Source of the DNA: Costus lasius
Taxonomy: Eukaryota > Streptophyta > Magnoliopsida > Zingiberales > Costaceae
NCBI GenBank assembly: GCA_027563935.2
Contig: CM050451.1
Coordinates: 30,085,565 to 30,149,564, forward strand
DNA length: 64,000 bases
Reading direction: 5' to 3'
Both the position numbers and the translations under genes were made by a program. A model generated the notes under the pieces. The model was not told the origin of the DNA. It did not search any database and saw nothing but the letters and a program-made list of their open reading frames with translations. How positions within the stretch are numbered: position 1 is the stretch's first letter; the number at the start of each line of letters is the position of its first letter. Of the stretch, positions 47,317 to 56,880 are shown piece by piece.

Positions 47317-47321
47317 AGACA
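47317..47321. repeat. Target-site duplication of C5, right
   Basis: AGACA, identical to 38184-38188. Confidence 0.92.
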
Positions 47322-47767
47322 AAGATGAGTACTTTGTGATGGTGCCAAAGATCAAAAATTCTTCCAACCCACTTTCTTAAAATCATAGCGAGAAAACACC
47401 TACTCAAGTAAGCAGAATACAGAAAGCATGTTTCAAATTACGGCACCGTAAAGCACATTACGGTACTGCCATATTTTTCAAAAAACTCTCGGGAAGGAAA
47501 TCACTCAAAATTACGGCATGTGAAAGATGTTACGGCCCTGCCGTAAAATTCATAAAACTTTCTATCGAAAACGGACCGAAAATACGGTACCGTAAAACTA
47601 ATTATGGCGGTGTCGTATTATGCCCCAAAACTTGCATTTCCCTGCAAAAGGAGAAGAAAAATTAATTCTAAAAATAAATAAAAATAAAAGAAGCTAAGCT
47701 AAGAGTGCTTGGGTTGCCTCCCAAGAAGCGCTAATTTTAGGTACATAGCTTGACCAAAACCCAAAAA

Positions 47768-47986
47768 TCATGGTGAAGCAGGTGAATCAGTACCAAAATA
47801 TATAGCAAACAATTTTTTCCTTTTCCGCTGTCCAAAAAGTTTAGCCACTAATCCAAATATCCATAATTTCATGTAAATCAAGATCGGCATGGCTTTCTCA
47901 AATATACAGGAATCAAAATCAAAATTCTCAACTCCAATCAAAGGATATTCAATGATTTTTCTATATTTATCAGAAAGCAAAATCAT
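47768..47986 (-). CDS. Small ORF downstream of the acidic ORF
   Basis: 72 aa. Its ATG overlaps the TGA of the acidic ORF (ATGA). It contains a hydrophobic stretch (AMPILIYMKLWIFGLVAKLF) followed by basic residues (GQRKRKK), as in a membrane segment with a basic flank. It may be the shifted end of the upstream frame rather than a separate gene. I do not recognise it. Confidence 0.35.
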   Translation of the reverse strand: MILLSDKYRKIIEYPLIGVENFDFDSCIFEKAMPILIYMKLWIFGLVAKLFGQRKRKKLFAIYFGTDSPASP

Positions 47987-47989
47987 AAG

Positions 47990-48496
47990 TCATTTCTTCA
48001 AATTTATATCTTCAAGTGCAATAGGACTTTGATCAAAAGATACAAGCATTGGATCATCAAAATAAACTTTCTGTCTCAAATTAGACTTTTCAACAAAGCA
48101 TAATTTTTCAAATAAATCACAAGAGTCAATAATAGATATGGGCAAAATATCATCATGGTGAGATTCATCAATATTTGCAATATCTAAATTTTCTTCAAGT
48201 CCTTCATGCTCACAATTAGGTAATTCATCAATTTCAAAATTTTCAACAAAACTAGAATAAGATTTTTCTAAATTAGTCCCCTCATATCCTTCATCAGATT
48301 TAACCATAAATAACATATTATCAAAAGAATCAATATCATCAAAAGAGGATTTTTTAATTTCAATTTCCTCAATCTTTTCCACAATTAAATTATCAAAAGA
48401 ATCTAATTCACAATTATCAAAATTAGAGTGAGATGCATTAATGTTCACATAAGGCTCAATCTCAAAACAATCATAATCAGAGGGAGATTTTTCCAA
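47990..48496 (-). CDS. Acidic ORF of the Athila/Tat-like element
   Basis: 168 aa, unusually rich in Asp, Glu, Ser and Asn, with recurring SFDN and SFDD motifs and no Cys/His cluster. I do not recognise a domain. It lies downstream of the zinc-knuckle ORF in the same orientation, in the place where gag or a linker would be. Low complexity makes homology hard to judge. It could be a remnant of a gag C-terminal acidic region. Confidence 0.4.
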   Translation of the reverse strand: MEKSPSDYDCFEIEPYVNINASHSNFDNCELDSFDNLIVEKIEEIEIKKSSFDDIDSFDNMLFMVKSDEGYEGTNLEKSYSSFVENFEIDELPNCEHEGLEENLDIANIDESHHDDILPISIIDSCDLFEKLCFVEKSNLRQKVYFDDPMLVSFDQSPIALEDINLKK

Positions 48497-48681
48497 ATCA
48501 AGTTCTTTTGGGTTTCTAGAATTTCAGAATAAGCATGCATATTATCCATTCTATGTTTATGGGTCTCATGTGCCTCCTCACTTTGCTTCATGAATTTTTC
48601 AAACATCAACTCTAAGCTAGATTTTTCAGTATCCCAGTATGGTTCAGAAGTATAGTTTGAGCAATCATCATAAAAAGAAGT

Positions 48682-49038
48682 TTAGTGATTTTCCCATCTA
48701 GAGTACAATTGATAAGATTCTTTCCATGATAAATTGGGATTTAAAAATTGGCAATCAGAGGTATAATGATCATAATATCCACAAATATCACATCTAATAG
48801 AAGAAGAAGATTTCTTAACAGAGTGCATAAAAGAGTTAAACGTATCTTGGAGTGTGCTCAATGAATCATTTTCATACTTACCTTGTGGCATGTATATCTC
48901 ACCTCTTGCCCATGAGTTGTGATTAAAAGACATATCTTCAAATTTATGAAGAACAGAAAGATTATCTAACACCAATTTTTTTTTCAGAATTTTAAAAAAA
49001 TATAAAACACAGGTAAATTCACAAATTTTAGAAATCAC
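48682..49038 (-). CDS. Gag-like ORF with one CCHC zinc knuckle
   Basis: 118 aa. Near the C-terminus lies CDICGYYDHYTSDC, a C-X2-C-X4-H-X4-C knuckle of the retroelement nucleocapsid type, followed by NPNLSWKESYQLYSRWENH. The first 40 residues are hydrophobic and basic and may be leader sequence read by chance. The position, about 100 bp after the primer-site array on the same strand, fits gag. Capsid domains are not evident, so it is probably a truncated gag. Confidence 0.55.
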   Translation of the reverse strand: MISKICEFTCVLYFFKILKKKLVLDNLSVLHKFEDMSFNHNSWARGEIYMPQGKYENDSLSTLQDTFNSFMHSVKKSSSSIRCDICGYYDHYTSDCQFLNPNLSWKESYQLYSRWENH

Positions 49039-49160
49039 AGCTCTGTCACAACTTATGAAAATGCAAAACCTGCAAAAAGAAAAAAAAACAAAGTTAAATA
49101 TAAAACAAATAAAACGTAGTCTAGCAATACTAATAACTATTTTGATATTAACAAAACTAA

Positions 49161-49379
49161 GGTCCCCGGTAACGGCGCCAAAAACTTGTTGTATCCCAAG
49201 TTGTTTGGCATGTACCTAGGACTAATCCCCGGCAACGGCGCCAAAAATTTGTTGTATCCCAAGTTGTTTGGCATGTACCTAGGACTAATCCCCGGCAACG
49301 GCGCCAAAAACTTGTTGTATCCCAAGTTGTTTAGCGTGTACCTTAGACTAATCCCCGGCAACGGCACCGAAAACTTGTT
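49161..49379 (-). repeat. 63-bp tandem repeat that includes the primer-binding site
   Basis: Units begin at 49161, 49224, 49287 and 49350 (the last partial). Each contains CCCCGGCAACGGCGCCAAAA or a near match, the reversed tRNA-Asp primer site, followed by ACTTGTTGTATCCCAAGTTG. Only the rightmost unit touches the LTR. The single unit at R1 (about 2600-2656) shows the unamplified state. Confidence 0.88.
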
Positions 49380-50536
49380 TTGTCCGCAAGTGCACGGATA
49401 CTCGAAGTAATAAAGAAAGATATCGAACCACAGAGACCTTATTGTTAAGTACCAAATAGTTATATTCTTACTAGCTAAGCAATCGAATAATAGCAAAGCA
49501 ATGATGGAAAACAGACGAAATCAGATAATCAGAGAGAAACATTGGGACTAGGGTTTCATCCTCCTTAATTCTAATAAGTAGATTTAAATAAAAGGTCGTC
49601 AGACTAATCTTATCATGATAAAGACTTAATTTACTTTATAAAGGGATCATCTCACTTTTGTGTAGACAATCATGTAGGGACTAATCCTCGCTTTCGCGAA
49701 AGATCTATCCCAACGCTAAAGATAAGTAAATCACCAATCAAAGAACTCGAGATCACTTTCGTGCATCCGAATTCTAAGTTGATTGTCTCAAGTGGAATCT
49801 CAAGGATCACTTTCGTGCATCCGAGACTCAACACAAGTTCTACTTATGGTTCTCCAACGTTCCGATCCTCACTTTCGTGCAAGATCTCCACGTTTGACAA
49901 CTCAACTCTACCCTAGATTCAAATTATCATCATGGCAATAAGATCACTAAAATCAAATAATTAAGAACTAACCTAAGAGAGTTCCTAATATGTAATTCTA
50001 GGGTTCCAAGTTCTCAAGCAAGTCACCTTTCGGTCCTTATTGCGAGAACTCTAAAACATGAATAATAACATCAATCTATGGAGAATCAAAGACAAACAAT
50101 CACATAAGTAGAATCATCATAATAAAACTATTCTGACGAAAATAAGAATTATCTAATCATTAAGAAATCAAAGTGAATTACACCCATGTCCCAAAATATG
50201 ATTAAGCTAGTATGGAAAGAGAAATACAATAAGCCATAGTTTCAGAAGATCAAAAATCAAAGGAAAAGAAGAGTTAAAAAAATACAGCACGGCTGTGAAA
50301 TATTTCACACCCGTATTTTGCAAGGAGGCGTCGATGAACAGTGGTGGCGCTTCCCTTTTCCTTGATTTCTTCTCCAATTGAACTCCTTTTCCTCTGAAAC
50401 TTCTGGGGTATCGTCTCCTCCTCCAGGCGAAGCTTCTGCGTGAAAATCATGACCTGAGGTGGCCTCTATGCCTCTCGGCGCTAGGCCAAACCCTAACCAC
50501 CTCTCTCACAATTGCTCTCTCAATAATGGATAAAAA
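49376..50536 (-). repeat. Athila/Tat-like LTR, copy R2
   Basis: Near-identical partner of 2657-3816 (1161 against 1160 bp). Both are 5' LTRs by the position of the primer site, so they belong to two different insertions. It ends ...ATAAAAA directly before the C6 LTR. Confidence 0.78.
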
Positions 50537-52221
50537 TGTTGGCGTATGCCCTTAAGGCTAATGTTTGAGGCCTTGGGATTCTTTCAGTATCATGTATAAA
50601 CTCTTAAGTTTATAAAGGCAATGGTTGTTATTCAGTTTGTTACATTGTCTGCTGCAATAAGTGTGCTTCTGAATAATGTCTCAATGCTGTTCAGCTTGGC
50701 TGACATGCTATATGTCCTTAGTCGAGATATCTTGGTGAACATGAGACAGCCTTGATATGATGGAGACTAATATGTGTTATAATCTTATAGGATGCTTCGA
50801 GCATGGAATAAGATGTAGACTCATGGGTACATTGGATGTACTGGACAGACCCTACTAGGATATTCAATTGCTTGTCACAATGTGAATAATCCTTGTTTGC
50901 AACAAGTGGCACATGTCCTCTGACTTGAGATCACTTGTGTTTCTAAATGATGATTGTCATTGTTTTGAGGTAGTTCAATATCATTTGAAACATAATGGTT
51001 ATAGACTATCTTGGATAATGATCATGAGTCATGTTAGGGCACTAGTGATAGATATAGGATTGCCGTCTCCTTGTTTAAGGAGTGTGATGTTCTAAAGGGG
51101 GCCCCCTCGAATGAGATGATTGAGAAAGTGTATGGCCATACCCAGGTGACTATGATCATCTGATCTAATCATGCTCATCATATTGGAGCTACAGGCTTGA
51201 CATGCTTGTCCAATAAGAACATCCAGTGGCAAAGGAATCATGTATGCCTCGTGAAGTGGATTCACACTTGTGCTGTGGTTTGGGTGTAGTCTTGGAAGAC
51301 TCTTTCCTTTATATCGGGAGACAGTGATGTGTTGCTAGATACCCCTCACTGATCGTGATAACGTAAGTTATCATTACCGACATTTAAAGGAAACCCTCAG
51401 GGTCGCACAATTTGATGATATGGCTTACTTAAGTCAGATCGTGTGGACTGAATTGTCAGGGTTCAGTTTAAAGGGATTTAATCTCTGATTGTGAGTGAGA
51501 TCTGGTCTGATCATGTTTGATTGATTAGGACTTGAGATCGGTAAGCTTCGATCGAGAGAATGGATGCTAGATCGGTGAGATCAGGGTGCATCAAGAGATG
51601 AACGGTTAGATTTGGAACCTTAGGGTTTAATTTGATCTGGACTAAAGGCTTGGCTTGATTGGTTTTTGAACCAAATCAAAATGAACCAGCTCATCAAGTG
51701 AGCGCATGGTTCAAGGGGAGAGGGTGTAACGACTAGTTCACTTGGCATGAACGTTTAAGCGTATGTGGGTTTCTATTTTTGGAAACCATGATCTCCACAT
51801 GAGACACGCTTCACGTTCGAATAGAAGTGAGTTCTATTCTCGCCTTTCCCGAGATTCCTCTTGACGTTTTCGTGTGTGGCGACACCTTGAAGCTTCGTGA
51901 GGATTCAGCTAAGAAGAAAAAAATCTTCTCATCCCTTTCACTCGACAAGAACTCCTTAGAACCTTGCTAGCACAAGGAGCACTAAGGGAGTAGGCGACAT
52001 CATTTGTGTGCGCACCATTTGGAGGAGAAGCGCTTGAGTCTCTTCTTCCTAGACGCCATCCAAGCAATGGCTTTGGTGAGAATCGATTCCTTGATTCTTA
52101 TTTGCAATCACTTATAAGTTGATCATATAATATGAAAAGATCCTAGAAACCCCTTCCGCTGCATGAAAACCTCCATATGCGCCTATCTAGGGTTTCGCCC
52201 CCTTTGTTAAGGGGACTTTCA
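50537..52221 (+). repeat. 5' LTR of C6
   Basis: TG...CA ends, family blocks in order, with GTATGGCCATAC near 51130 and the TATA-like TTTATATCGGG near 51307. Confidence 0.9.
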
Positions 52222-54037
52222 ATTGGTATCAGAGCCAGGTTTTATGCATATTTTATGATTGCTTTAACCTTTTGTGATCCTTGTATGCTTAGATCTTCAT
52301 TACATGCGAAATTCACATATAAGTTATTCATGCCGAAACTTGATATATGTTTCATTAGCGCATGGTTGTTTGCGCTTTGTTGTTTTTCTCAAAAACTTCA
52401 TGACATGCGCGACTAACATTAGATCTAAGTGGCGCCTACTATAAACCCTTAGACGGGTTAGTAGGGTTGAAGTCATCTCTAGTTAAGATCCAACTAGTCT
52501 GATCAGACCATCTGACAGCCTAGATGGGTCGACCAGATGGCACCTATGCGCAAGCATTAGGTGGCTATAGGTCGACTGCATCAAGGGCGTGTAGCGAGGT
52601 CTAGTTGAGACAACCAGTGAACGCGCATGAGTTAGGCCCGGGGTCACACCCGCTTGCCAGAACTCATGAAGGCTGTTCAGCCCTTGGCGCATGCATAGTT
52701 GACCATTAGGTCAACTCAAGTCAGTTAGGACTTGGTGCATGCAAGGGCAGTGGATCTGACTAGTCATGATGAGTGGATCCCTATTAATGGACCGTTGTAA
52801 GGTGGTAGGGCACATAAGGAAAAATAAAATTGATGCCAATGGGGTTTTTCAAAATTTTATTTTCATAATGGATCACATGTTGATTGTAAGCATATGCTTG
52901 TTTATTTAATCTTATGTGGCCTGCCCGTGTTAATGTGTGCTGTGCTGGGGCCTGCGTGCCTGGTTAATAAATTGTAAATTAATTTTTTTTGTGATCTGTG
53001 CATCACATTTCATTTAATTTATAAAGTGTAATTGACCTGCGAGTCAGACTTGTCTAGATAGATTAAATTGTAATTTAATCAGACAAGAGCACAGAGCACA
53101 CATGGCAGAGGCGCATGAAGCAGAGGCTTAACCAGGTGGGAGGTCCAGGGTTCGACTCTGGGACAGGCGCATTTACCTGGTGGGCGCACCTGAGCTGCAG
53201 TGGGCGCTTGGGCCCTGGGTTGGGCCAGATGAGATGCAAAAGACCCAAGGAGAGCTCAAGTGAAGACTTAAGTTAAATTAAGGTCTTACTTAGGGTTAAT
53301 GGGCTTTTACCACATAAGATCATCATGCTTTCTTTTATTGTTTAAATAATTAGACTTGCATGATTTATTTATCTTCTGCTATCACCATAGGGTTTGTATG
53401 ATAGTTAAGAAGATAAAAGACCGTTAAAATCCAACGCTAAATATCAAGCTCGTAAGCCTTCTGACGCGAAACCTCACTGTTCTGACTATCGTTGGGGCCG
53501 TGTTGTACCCACTCAGTGGGCACGCCCATCTATCTTCAGACGGTGCAGGATTACACCTGCGTGTTACAGGGAAGGGATTTATCGCTTCTCGTTGCTCAGC
53601 ATAGCACGTGGTGGTCCAGGGAGTAGGTCAGGTCAGCTTGACCATGTAGGCTACATATGAGGCATATATTAGCTATATGGAGGCAGCCATCTGTGGGATC
53701 AGAGACTGTGTTGTACCAACTCAGTTGGCACAGTCTGCTGGATTGCCCAGATGAAGGGGAATCGCACGGGTTGGCGATTGGCAGGGACTGCCTACCAGAA
53801 ATTAGTGCTTGTACTCTCTGTGCATCTTATCTCGCCTGAGCGGGACGCGGAGACCAAGTATGAAATCTGGATCCCATCTCACTAAAAGAGTCTTACTCTT
53901 TCGGATTGTTTTAATGGATTTTTCAGTCAGATAAAATAGTGAGAAAAGAATCTTTCTTAAGTCCCGGATTGATTCTAAACATTGATACTGACCTTGCTGT
54001 TCTTGCATTGTTGTAGATTCCTGCAGCAACGAACACC
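52222..54037 (+). other. C6 leader, with primer site at 52224-52235
   Basis: TGGTATCAGAGCCAGG starts it. A tRNA-like segment lies at 53103-53161 (TGGCAGAGGCG, then CCAGG-GTTCGAC-TCTGG). Hairpins lie at 53499-53524 and 53704-53735. The acceptor-like TTGTTGTAG ends at about 54017. Confidence 0.8.
53103..53161 (+). other. tRNA-like segment inside the copia leader
   Basis: A box-A-like TGGCAGAGGCG at 53103-53113 and a T-arm at 53145-53161 with a 5-bp stem and the loop GTTCGAC (box B core). Equivalent arms occur in C1, C4 and C5 but not in C2 or C3. It is not a complete cloverleaf and is unlikely to be a working tRNA. Confidence 0.45.
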
Positions 54038-54156
54038 ATGAGCTTTAATGTGCGATCCCTACTAGAAAGGGAGAAGTTTGCTGGGCCAAACTTCTCAGAC
54101 TGGTTCGGACACCTTAAGATTGTTCTTAAGGCAGAGAGGAAACTATATGTCCTCGA
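54038..54156 (+). pseudogene. C6 gag, first 39 codons only
   Basis: MSFNVRSLLEREKF to YVLD, as in the intact copies, then interrupted by the SINE array. The open frame runs on into the array to 54373 without meaning. Confidence 0.9.
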
Positions 54157-54752
54157 TGTTAGAGTCACAACTCGTAACAGGTCCAGGCCTAGAGGCTGGG
54201 CTTCCTACCCAGGGGCAATCCCGCTCAAATCCCGGTTTGGATCCACGTTACCCCAAACCCGGTTTGGATCCACGTTACCCCAAACAATTCATGTCTGCAG
54301 CGGGATTCGACCTCTAGACATGACCCTCACGAGTCATGACCCTTTAACCATTGAGCTGCAGCTCAATGGTTAAAGGGTCATGACTCGTGAGGGTCATGTC
54401 TAGAGGTCGAATCCCGCTGCAGACATGAATTGTTTGGGGTAACGTGGATCCAAACCGGGTTTGGGGTAACGTGGATCCAAACCGGGATTTGAGCGGGATT
54501 GCCCCTGGGTAGGAAGCCCAGCCTCTAGGCCTGGACCTGTTACGAGTTGTGACTCTAACAAAAAAGGCGCCTTTTTTGTTAGAGTCACAACTCGTAACAG
54601 GTCCAGGCCTAGAGGCTGGGCTTCCTACCCAGGGGCAATCCCGCTCAAATCCCGGTTTGGATCCACGTTACCCCAAACAATTCATGTCTGCAGCGGGATT
54701 CGACCTCTAGACATGACCCTCACGAGTCATGACCCTTTAACCATTGAGCTGC
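54157..54752. mobile_element. Three tRNA-derived SINE-like copies in alternating orientation
   Basis: Copy 1 (54157-54358) is minus, copy 2 (54359-54560) plus and copy 3 (54577-54752) minus. Copies 1 and 2 form a perfect 404-bp palindrome centred in GAGCTGCAGCTC. Copies 2 and 3 meet tail to tail around AAAAAAGGCGCCTTTTTT. Read from copy 2, the unit starts GCAGCTCAATGGTTA (box A match AGCTCAATGG) and has GGTCGAATC at 54405-54413 (one mismatch to box B), as in the tRNA-like head of a SINE. It ends GACTCTAACA plus an A run. Copies 1 and 2 each hold a 26-bp direct duplication absent from copy 3. No coding capacity. A foldback DNA element is the alternative. Confidence 0.7.
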
Positions 54753-56152
54753 TAATGTAAGATCCAAGGATCTTAAGTTCTGGTAAGCATTATTTTGATT
54801 TAAATAAAATTATTGACTATGATAATTTTATGTATTGGTTGTCAAATTATAGTTAATTAACTAGAAATTTTGGTTGTTAATTTATTGTAAATAAATTAGG
54901 GATTATTTATTTGATTGTTGGCTGATTTATGATAAATTATTATTGGTTGTTCATGATAAATTAATTAGGATTTATGGTTGTAAATTGTAAGTTAATTAAT
55001 TAGAACTTATTGGTTAATTAATTAGACCTTATTGGTTAATTAATTAAATTCTTATTGGATATTAATTAAATCCTTATTGGATTTGTGTTTAAGTGAAATA
55101 ATTAATTGGATATTAGATTTAAAATTCAAATTATTAGTTAAATGAATTAAGTCCTAATCGGATTAACTAATTGGATTTTAAAATTCGAATTTAGTTAGTT
55201 AAATGGGTTAAACCTATTTGAATTAATGGGTTAATGGGTTTAAAATTTTAAAATCCAAAGTTTAAGTGGGAATTGTGCTTAGGGTAAGAGTTTTTGGCGA
55301 TTTTGGCTTGAGGAAAATTGTGGGCGACGGCTTGAGAAGAAGTGGCGATTCTTGAAGAGTTTTGAGGTGATTTTCTTCATCTTCTTCCCTTGGCGATTTT
55401 TCCTTGAAGAGAAGAAATTCCTTTGGCGAGTTCTTGAAGATTTTTGGGCGACTTAAAAGCTTTAGACGATTTCTTTTGTGGAGAATTTTCGGTTTAAGAG
55501 GTGAGTGGTGTGTCTTTTCGATTCCTAGCAATTTGGTTGTATTAATTAATGAGTTAGATTGATTGGAAAGTTTTATCATGCTAAAAACCGAATTTGAGCC
55601 ATTCATTTATGAAAACCGAAATTTGATATTAATCTTGATATCGTGGTTAACATGTTTACATGTGAATTGAATCTTGATATTTCTCCATGAAAAGTTAGTT
55701 TAGGGTATTTTCCATGAAAACCGAATTTAAGGCATATCTCCATGAAAACCGAATTTAGGGTAATTATTGTGTGGAGTTTAGGAAGCATTAAATCATTGAT
55801 CTTGAGTATGAAATTCTTGTTAACTAAGGTGTTAATTAAGGTGTATTTTTAAATTGATATTATGTTTGAAACAGTGGGTTACATGTGTGATTTGTAAAGC
55901 AATTATGCTTTAATTTTATGTTGATTTTTGGGGCGCATGATAAATGTTATATGTCGAATTTTATGGATGCTTGATAAATTGCCAATAATGTTATGTTGTA
56001 AAACTCATGTTTATTTAATTAAGATCATGTAATCATGTTTGAGAACATTGGGTGATAATTTAGCAAAATTTCACTGAACTGACCAGCCTGAAATTTAAGG
56101 ACTACACAATATTCGGTGATATTCGAATATAAAACATTATGTGTTATGTTAT

Positions 56153-56245
56153 GTGAATTCTGAACAATATGTGTGATCATGTGAATTCTGAACAATATGT
56201 GTGATCATGTGAATTCTGAACAATATGTGTGATCTTGTGAATTTT
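56153..56245. repeat. 28-bp tandem repeat in the LTR
   Basis: Three units starting at 56153, 56181 and 56209 (GTGAATTCTGAACAATATGT plus GTGATCAT), then a degenerate fourth. Confidence 0.88.
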
Positions 56246-56592
56246 GAAAAATTATGGGTTATGTGAAATTCGAAAATTATGTGATTATGTGATGGTTAGG
56301 ACTAAGGCTAGGTGTAACTATGAACTCAAGGGGATAGTCCTTATGTGTTATGTTAAGGGTTTGAATTTCAGCCCTGTATTGTGATATGTGAGGAGGTTGA
56401 TGTTCAGCCTGCCTATTATGATTATTGTGATGGGGGTTGATGTTCACCCTGCCCGATATGATTTTTGTGATGACTATCCTAGAGTCTAGTTGACACTTAG
56501 GAGTCCACCTTTGTGAAATATGTTCACCTATGTGAAATATGAAATAAGATGTGTCTGTTGTCCAGTAGGAACCTTTTGGGAGAACGGGTTTT

Positions 56593-56880
56593 GACGCAAA
56601 GTGCCATGTCTTGGTCAGACAGGGGCCACCTCTTGATGTCACTACTCTTTTATGTGATGGGGTAATATAAGACGCAAAGTGCCATGTCTTGATCAGACAG
56701 GGGCCACCTCTTGATGTCATTACTCTTTATGTGACGGGGTGATATAAGACGCAAAGTGCCATGTCTTGATCAGACAGGGGCCACCTCTTGATGTCATCAC
56801 TCTGATGTGTTATGGGGTGAGGGAGCAAAGTGCCACGTCGTGACCTGGCGGGGGCCACCTCTTGATTCTACTCACTATCC
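56593..56880. repeat. 77-78-bp tandem repeat in the LTR
   Basis: Units start at 56593, 56671 and 56748, with a diverged fourth near 56825. All share GCAAAGTGCCA and GGGGCCACCTCTTGAT. Confidence 0.88.

Larger units (their letters stand above)
47322..50536 (-). mobile_element. 5' half of a non-autonomous Athila/Tat-like element
   Basis: From right to left: LTR 49376-50536, tRNA-Asp type primer site, a 63-bp tandem array, a zinc-knuckle ORF, an acidic ORF, then non-coding sequence up to the C5 insertion. No protease, RT or integrase is seen here or in the other half (35691-38183). It therefore resembles elements that keep only LTRs and a gag-like part (the TR-GAG or LARD type). CTTGGGTTGCCTCCCAAGAA near 47709 is a motif I associate with Athila/Tat internal regions. 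Confidence 0.6.
50537..54156 (+). mobile_element. Copia C6, plus strand, cut in gag
   Basis: 5' LTR 50537-52221 (1685 bp, TGTTGGCG...TTTCA), primer site 52224-52235, leader 52222-54037 and the first codons of gag. Gag breaks at 54156, where the SINE array begins. The rest may lie beyond the gypsy element, outside the window. Confidence 0.88.

Noticed and set aside
49186..49410. 74-aa ORF with a repeated 21-residue unit
   Set aside because: It is the translation of the 63-bp primer-site tandem repeat, antisense to the element.
50718..50912. 64-aa ORF found in almost every copia LTR (also near 6084, 11680, 19110, 26341, 33881, 38373 and 45797)
   Set aside because: It lies inside the LTR, varies in its start and is not placed like a gene; repetition reflects LTR copies, not protein conservation. 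A selection test could reopen this.
54038..54373. 111-aa ORF joining gag to the SINE array as a possible new fusion protein
   Set aside because: The fusion part is a translation of the inverted repeat and the element is broken; nothing suggests function.
55262..55606. 114-aa Lys- and Ser-rich ORF, identical in both chromovirus LTRs
   Set aside because: Antisense in the LTR; identity follows from LTR duplication during transposition.
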